Part shown: piece after piece, positions 61,603 through 64,000 of the stretch
Layout: each line of letters starts with the position of its first letter
Numbering within the stretch: position 1 is the stretch's first letter
Source: Pantoea sp. IMH
GTDB taxonomy: Bacteria > Pseudomonadota > Gammaproteobacteria > Enterobacterales > Enterobacteriaceae
Reading direction: 5' to 3'
NCBI RefSeq assembly: GCF_000599885.1
Contig: NZ_JFGT01000003.1
Coordinates: forward strand, 1 to 64,000
Length of the DNA stretch: 64,000 nt
Translations under genes and position numbers: made by a program
The notes under the pieces: generated by a model
The model's database searches: none
What the model was told of the DNA's origin: nothing
The model's input: only the letters and a program-made list of their open reading frames with translations

Positions 61603-61914
61603 CTGAGCAATGGAGGAATATCGTGCGGCAGATAAGTTTCCCACAGGCTGTGTATAAAATTAAAAAATCGTTGTCATTCAAATGTCACGGAAAGCACAAG
61701 CGATCCAGTTAACAATTTGACACATTAGATTTATTTTATAAAACAATCAATTACTGATTATCGTTAGATTTATACATAGTCAGATGTATGGGTTTAGCCA
61801 ATACAAACCTGTGCATAACTCTGTTGACGAAGTTTTTATATGCGCGAAAATGACGACGCGCAGCGGCATTCGCGCTGTGGATAATTTCAACCGTGGACGT
61901 TTAGAAAACCTGTC
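61603..61914. other. AT-rich intergenic region after queG holding a DnaA-box cluster
   Basis: About 310 bp without a gene, AT-rich in the middle (61660-61790). Its main content is the DnaA boxes listed separately. Confidence 0.7.
61637..61884. promoter_or_regulatory. datA: DnaA-box cluster, candidate datA locus
   Basis: Three perfect matches to TTWTNCACA on the - strand: 61649-61657 (TTATACACA), 61810-61818 (TTATGCACA) and 61876-61884 (TTATCCACA). Two one-mismatch boxes on the + strand: 61637-61645 (TTTCCCACA) and 61770-61778 (TTATACATA). A one-mismatch IHF-like site lies at 61745-61757 between them. E. coli datA, which promotes DnaA-ATP hydrolysis with IHF, lies between queG and the glyVXY tRNA genes, the same place. 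Confidence 0.7.
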
Positions 61915-61990
<76 letters not shown>

Positions 61991-62092
61991 TTAAGGCGCT
62001 GACGTCTGAAAAAAAGGAGAAAAAAGCGACAAAACCAACGTAACCTATTGATTTTTAATTAACTCTCTATCCCGAATTTCGGAGCGGGGGGC

Positions 62093-62121
62093 ATTATGGC
62101 CTTATTGCTTTCCGATGACAA
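62093..62121 (-). promoter_or_regulatory. Sigma-70 promoter of the solitary tRNA-Gly
   Basis: TTGTCA (62116-62121) and CATAAT (62093-62098) on the - strand with exactly 17 bp between, followed at once by GCCCCCCGC, a GC-rich discriminator typical of stringently controlled stable-RNA promoters. Confidence 0.65.
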
Positions 62122-62216
62122 GATCTTTTTAGCGTCCCGCATCAATACGTCCCCCCCAAAAAGCGCGCAAAACGGGTGAGTTTCTTCAGCACTGACGCTC
62201 TAAAAAAGCAGTTTAA

Positions 62217-63008
62217 TCAACAAGTCGCATTAATCAGTATCAGCCATCCTGCCGCAGCCAGCGCGGGGCCAAAAGGAACAGGGTTGTCGAAGGTTTTTTT
62301 ACTTCTCATTCTGGCAGTAATTATGTAGAGCAGACCGATCAGCGAAGCAATAAGCAGAAGAACAGGCAGACTTTGCCAGCCTGTCCAGGCGGCCAGGCCT
62401 GCCGCCATCTTACAATCGCCATATCCCATGCAGGTTTTACAGAATATCTTCTCTCCCAGCCCGCAGAGCAGTCTGAGCGCCATATACCCCACCATCCCTC
62501 CCGCTACCGCATCGGATAACGCAACAAAAGTCCCGTTCAAATTAAAAAATAATCCTGTCCAGAGCAGCGTCAATGTCAGGGTATCCGGTAACAGCAACGT
62601 ATTGAAATCGATAGCGGAAAGCGCCAGCAGTAACCAGCTAAAGATCAGCAGACCGGTCAACACAGTGCCAGGCGGATAAAGAAAACCAGCGAACAGACAC
62701 AACATCAGGGACAGCGCTTCAATCAGTGGATATTGCCAACTGACAGACTGCCCGCAATAGCGACATTTCCCCTTTAGCACCCACCAGCTGATAAGCGGCA
62801 GATTGTCGTACCAGCGAAGGACGCTCTGACAGGATGTACAGTGCGACGGTGGATATAAGAGGTCAGAGATGACGGTGGAATCAGGATGTGCAGATAAGAT
62901 ATTTACCGGCAAACGGTAGATGACAACATTTAAAAAACTTCCCACGCTCAGGCCCAGTACTGCCATTCCTGAAAACCAGAGTTCAGGAAAACGTTGTGAA
63001 ATATCCAT
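62217..63008 (-). CDS. Orphan type IV prepilin peptidase (GspO/PilD family)
   Basis: Inner-membrane aspartic protease and N-methyltransferase that processes prepilins or pseudopilins. About 263 residues. N-terminal cytoplasmic zinc domain with CTSCQSV and CRYCGQS (two CxxC), then several membrane segments; catalytic aspartates are in LSAIDFNTLLLPD and MGYGDCKMAAG. No secretion or pilus genes are adjacent. It sits between the solitary and the tandem tRNA-Gly genes. ATG 63008 has GGGTGGA 7 bases before; a GTG at 63020 is possible. Confidence 0.92.
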   Translation of the reverse strand: MDISQRFPELWFSGMAVLGLSVGSFLNVVIYRLPVNILSAHPDSTVISDLLYPPSHCTSCQSVLRWYDNLPLISWWVLKGKCRYCGQSVSWQYPLIEALSLMLCLFAGFLYPPGTVLTGLLIFSWLLLALSAIDFNTLLLPDTLTLTLLWTGLFFNLNGTFVALSDAVAGGMVGYMALRLLCGLGEKIFCKTCMGYGDCKMAAGLAAWTGWQSLPVLLLIASLIGLLYIITARMRSKKTFDNPVPFGPALAAAGWLILINATC

Positions 63009-63242
63009 GATCGCGTCCACCCATTATTATCCTTTACTCCCGATCTCACCCTCAGAAAGTAGCATTGCCCTGTGCCCGGCTACAGCAGAATAACGTCTGT
63101 ATGCGGTGCAAGTTCCACTAAAGATTTTCCGGCTACTTTGTCTGGTTATTTCCTGCGAAGCGGGTCGAAAGGCGACGGACGGAAACAGCCAAATCAGCAA
63201 GCTGACGTACCTGATCGCGAACTTGAACCGTGGAGACGCCAG

Positions 63243-63298
63243 GTGTTGGGTGTTGGGTGTTGGGTGTTGGGTGTTGGGTGTTGGGTGTTGGGTGTTGG
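63243..63298. repeat. Perfect heptamer tandem repeat, 8 copies
   Basis: Eight uninterrupted copies of GTGTTGG (56 bp). Seven is not a multiple of three, so it reads open in three frames on the complementary strand with repeated Pro-Asn-Thr-Gln-His. Placed 235 bp upstream of the prepilin peptidase start. Confidence 0.97.
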
Positions 63299-63345
63299 AT
63301 TCGGAATGTAGATGATGGCGTTTGGCACCGCAAAATGACAGGCAC

Positions 63346-63373
63346 AAAAAAAGGAACCGCAGTTCCTTTTTCC
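63346..63373 (-). terminator. Terminator of the tandem tRNA-Gly operon
   Basis: Stem AAAAGGAAC / GGTTCCTTTT-type with a 3-base loop followed by a T-run on the - strand, about 37 bp past the last tandem tRNA. Confidence 0.9.
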
Positions 63374-63409
63374 GTTAATTGCACGCCTTAACGGCCTGCA
63401 AATCTTATC

Positions 63410-63485
<76 letters not shown>

Positions 63486-63513
63486 ATTGATGCTGATACC
63501 TGTTGTCGCGTTT

Positions 63514-63589
<76 letters not shown>

Positions 63590-63617
63590 ACTGACGCTGG
63601 TACCTGTTGTCACATTT

Positions 63618-63693
<76 letters not shown>

Positions 63694-64000
63694 TTAAAAT
63701 GCTGACTGCTGTTTCAACAACGTTAACTTATTATAACGAAACTGGCTACCTCTTTAAGGTAACTGCTTGTTTAAAAAGAACTTTATCAAAACCGCATTCT
63801 GGAACGTGGGGAATTATGAACGTATCAGGGGGGAATGGCAAGCCCTTTCTTCACCCAGCCGTTTAAGTGGTTATTACGCAACCAGGCACCACGAAAACAG
63901 TCTGTAAGCGCCTCTTTTCTATTTAAAGAGAGAAGCGCATACGCCGTTTACTGCCTCTATATCGCCCTGGCAAGGCTTCTTTTTATCCGCTTAAGGCAGT
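63694..64000. other. Region upstream of the tRNA-Gly operon
   Basis: About 305 bp to the window edge holding the tRNA promoter. In E. coli orn lies further upstream on this side; its C-terminal sequence is not seen here. A hairpin CGCCTCTTTTCTATTTAAAG / GAGAAGCG near 63909-63937 is visible. Confidence 0.5.
63730..63757 (-). promoter_or_regulatory. Promoter of the tandem tRNA-Gly operon
   Basis: Perfect -10 TATAAT (63730-63735) on the - strand with a partial -35 TTAAAG (63752-63757), 16 bp apart. Confidence 0.6.

Larger units (their letters stand above)
63009..63409. other. Intergenic region with heptamer repeat
   Basis: About 400 bp with no supported gene. It contains the heptamer tandem repeat, the tRNA operon terminator and, presumably, the prepilin peptidase promoter. 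Apparent frames here are produced by the repeat. Confidence 0.6.

Noticed and set aside
63243-63298. CRISPR-like array
   Set aside because: The 7-bp units are contiguous with no spacers and there are no cas genes.

Overview
The window is chromosomal DNA of a gamma-proteobacterium of the order Enterobacterales. Most proteins are close to their E. coli counterparts (purA, hfq, mutL, rnr, ppa, fbp, tamAB). The GC content and several gene-order differences suggest the Erwiniaceae (Pantoea/Erwinia group), but the family assignment is an inference. There is no phage, insertion sequence, CRISPR array or rRNA.

Layout. 1-3120: the 3' part of lpoA, then yraN, diaA and dolP on the + strand. 3214-11270: a regulator and a nine-gene catabolic/transport cluster on the - strand, the least understood part of the window. 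It has a PRD protein, a glycine-rich SFCGS protein, DUF4312, two membrane proteins (DUF4311, DUF4310), an amidohydrolase, DgaE-type ammonia lyase, DgaF-type KDGP aldolase, and a BglG/MtlR-like regulator. 11271-12280: about 1 kb with no gene. 12281-33595: tldE(pmbA), darP, mpl, fbp, a chemoreceptor, an LprI-like protein, ppa, ytfP, tamB, tamA, paeA(ytfL), ytfK, ytfJ, cysQ, cpdB, fklB and ytfB/oapA. 33679-35120: the ribosomal operon rpsF-priB-rpsR-rplI.

35391-43918 is an accessory hotspot between yjfP and bsmA/aidB. It holds two almost identical DUF1471 genes flanking a BrnTA toxin-antitoxin module, then a GNAT acetyltransferase, a HicAB module and a Cache-type chemoreceptor. 44097-61602 is a conserved block: rlmB, rnr, nsrR, purA, yjeT, hflC, hflK, hflX, hfq, miaA, mutL, amiB, tsaE, nnrD, with queG divergent. 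61603-64000: a cluster of DnaA boxes in the position of E. coli datA, a solitary tRNA-Gly(GCC), an orphan prepilin peptidase, a heptamer tandem repeat, and three tandem tRNA-Gly(GCC) genes.

How the genes work together. The 5.6-11.3 kb cluster appears to import an amino-sugar acid (or an acylated form) through an uncharacterised DUF4310/4311/4312/SFCGS system. It would deacylate it, remove ammonia with DgaE, and split the keto-deoxy acid phosphate to pyruvate and glyceraldehyde-3-phosphate with DgaF, under PTS-type (PRD) control. The remaining blocks cover envelope assembly (lpoA, tamAB, mpl, amiB, dolP), RNA metabolism (rnr, hfq, miaA, rlmB, queG), DNA replication and repair (diaA, mutL, priB, datA-like site) and chemotaxis.
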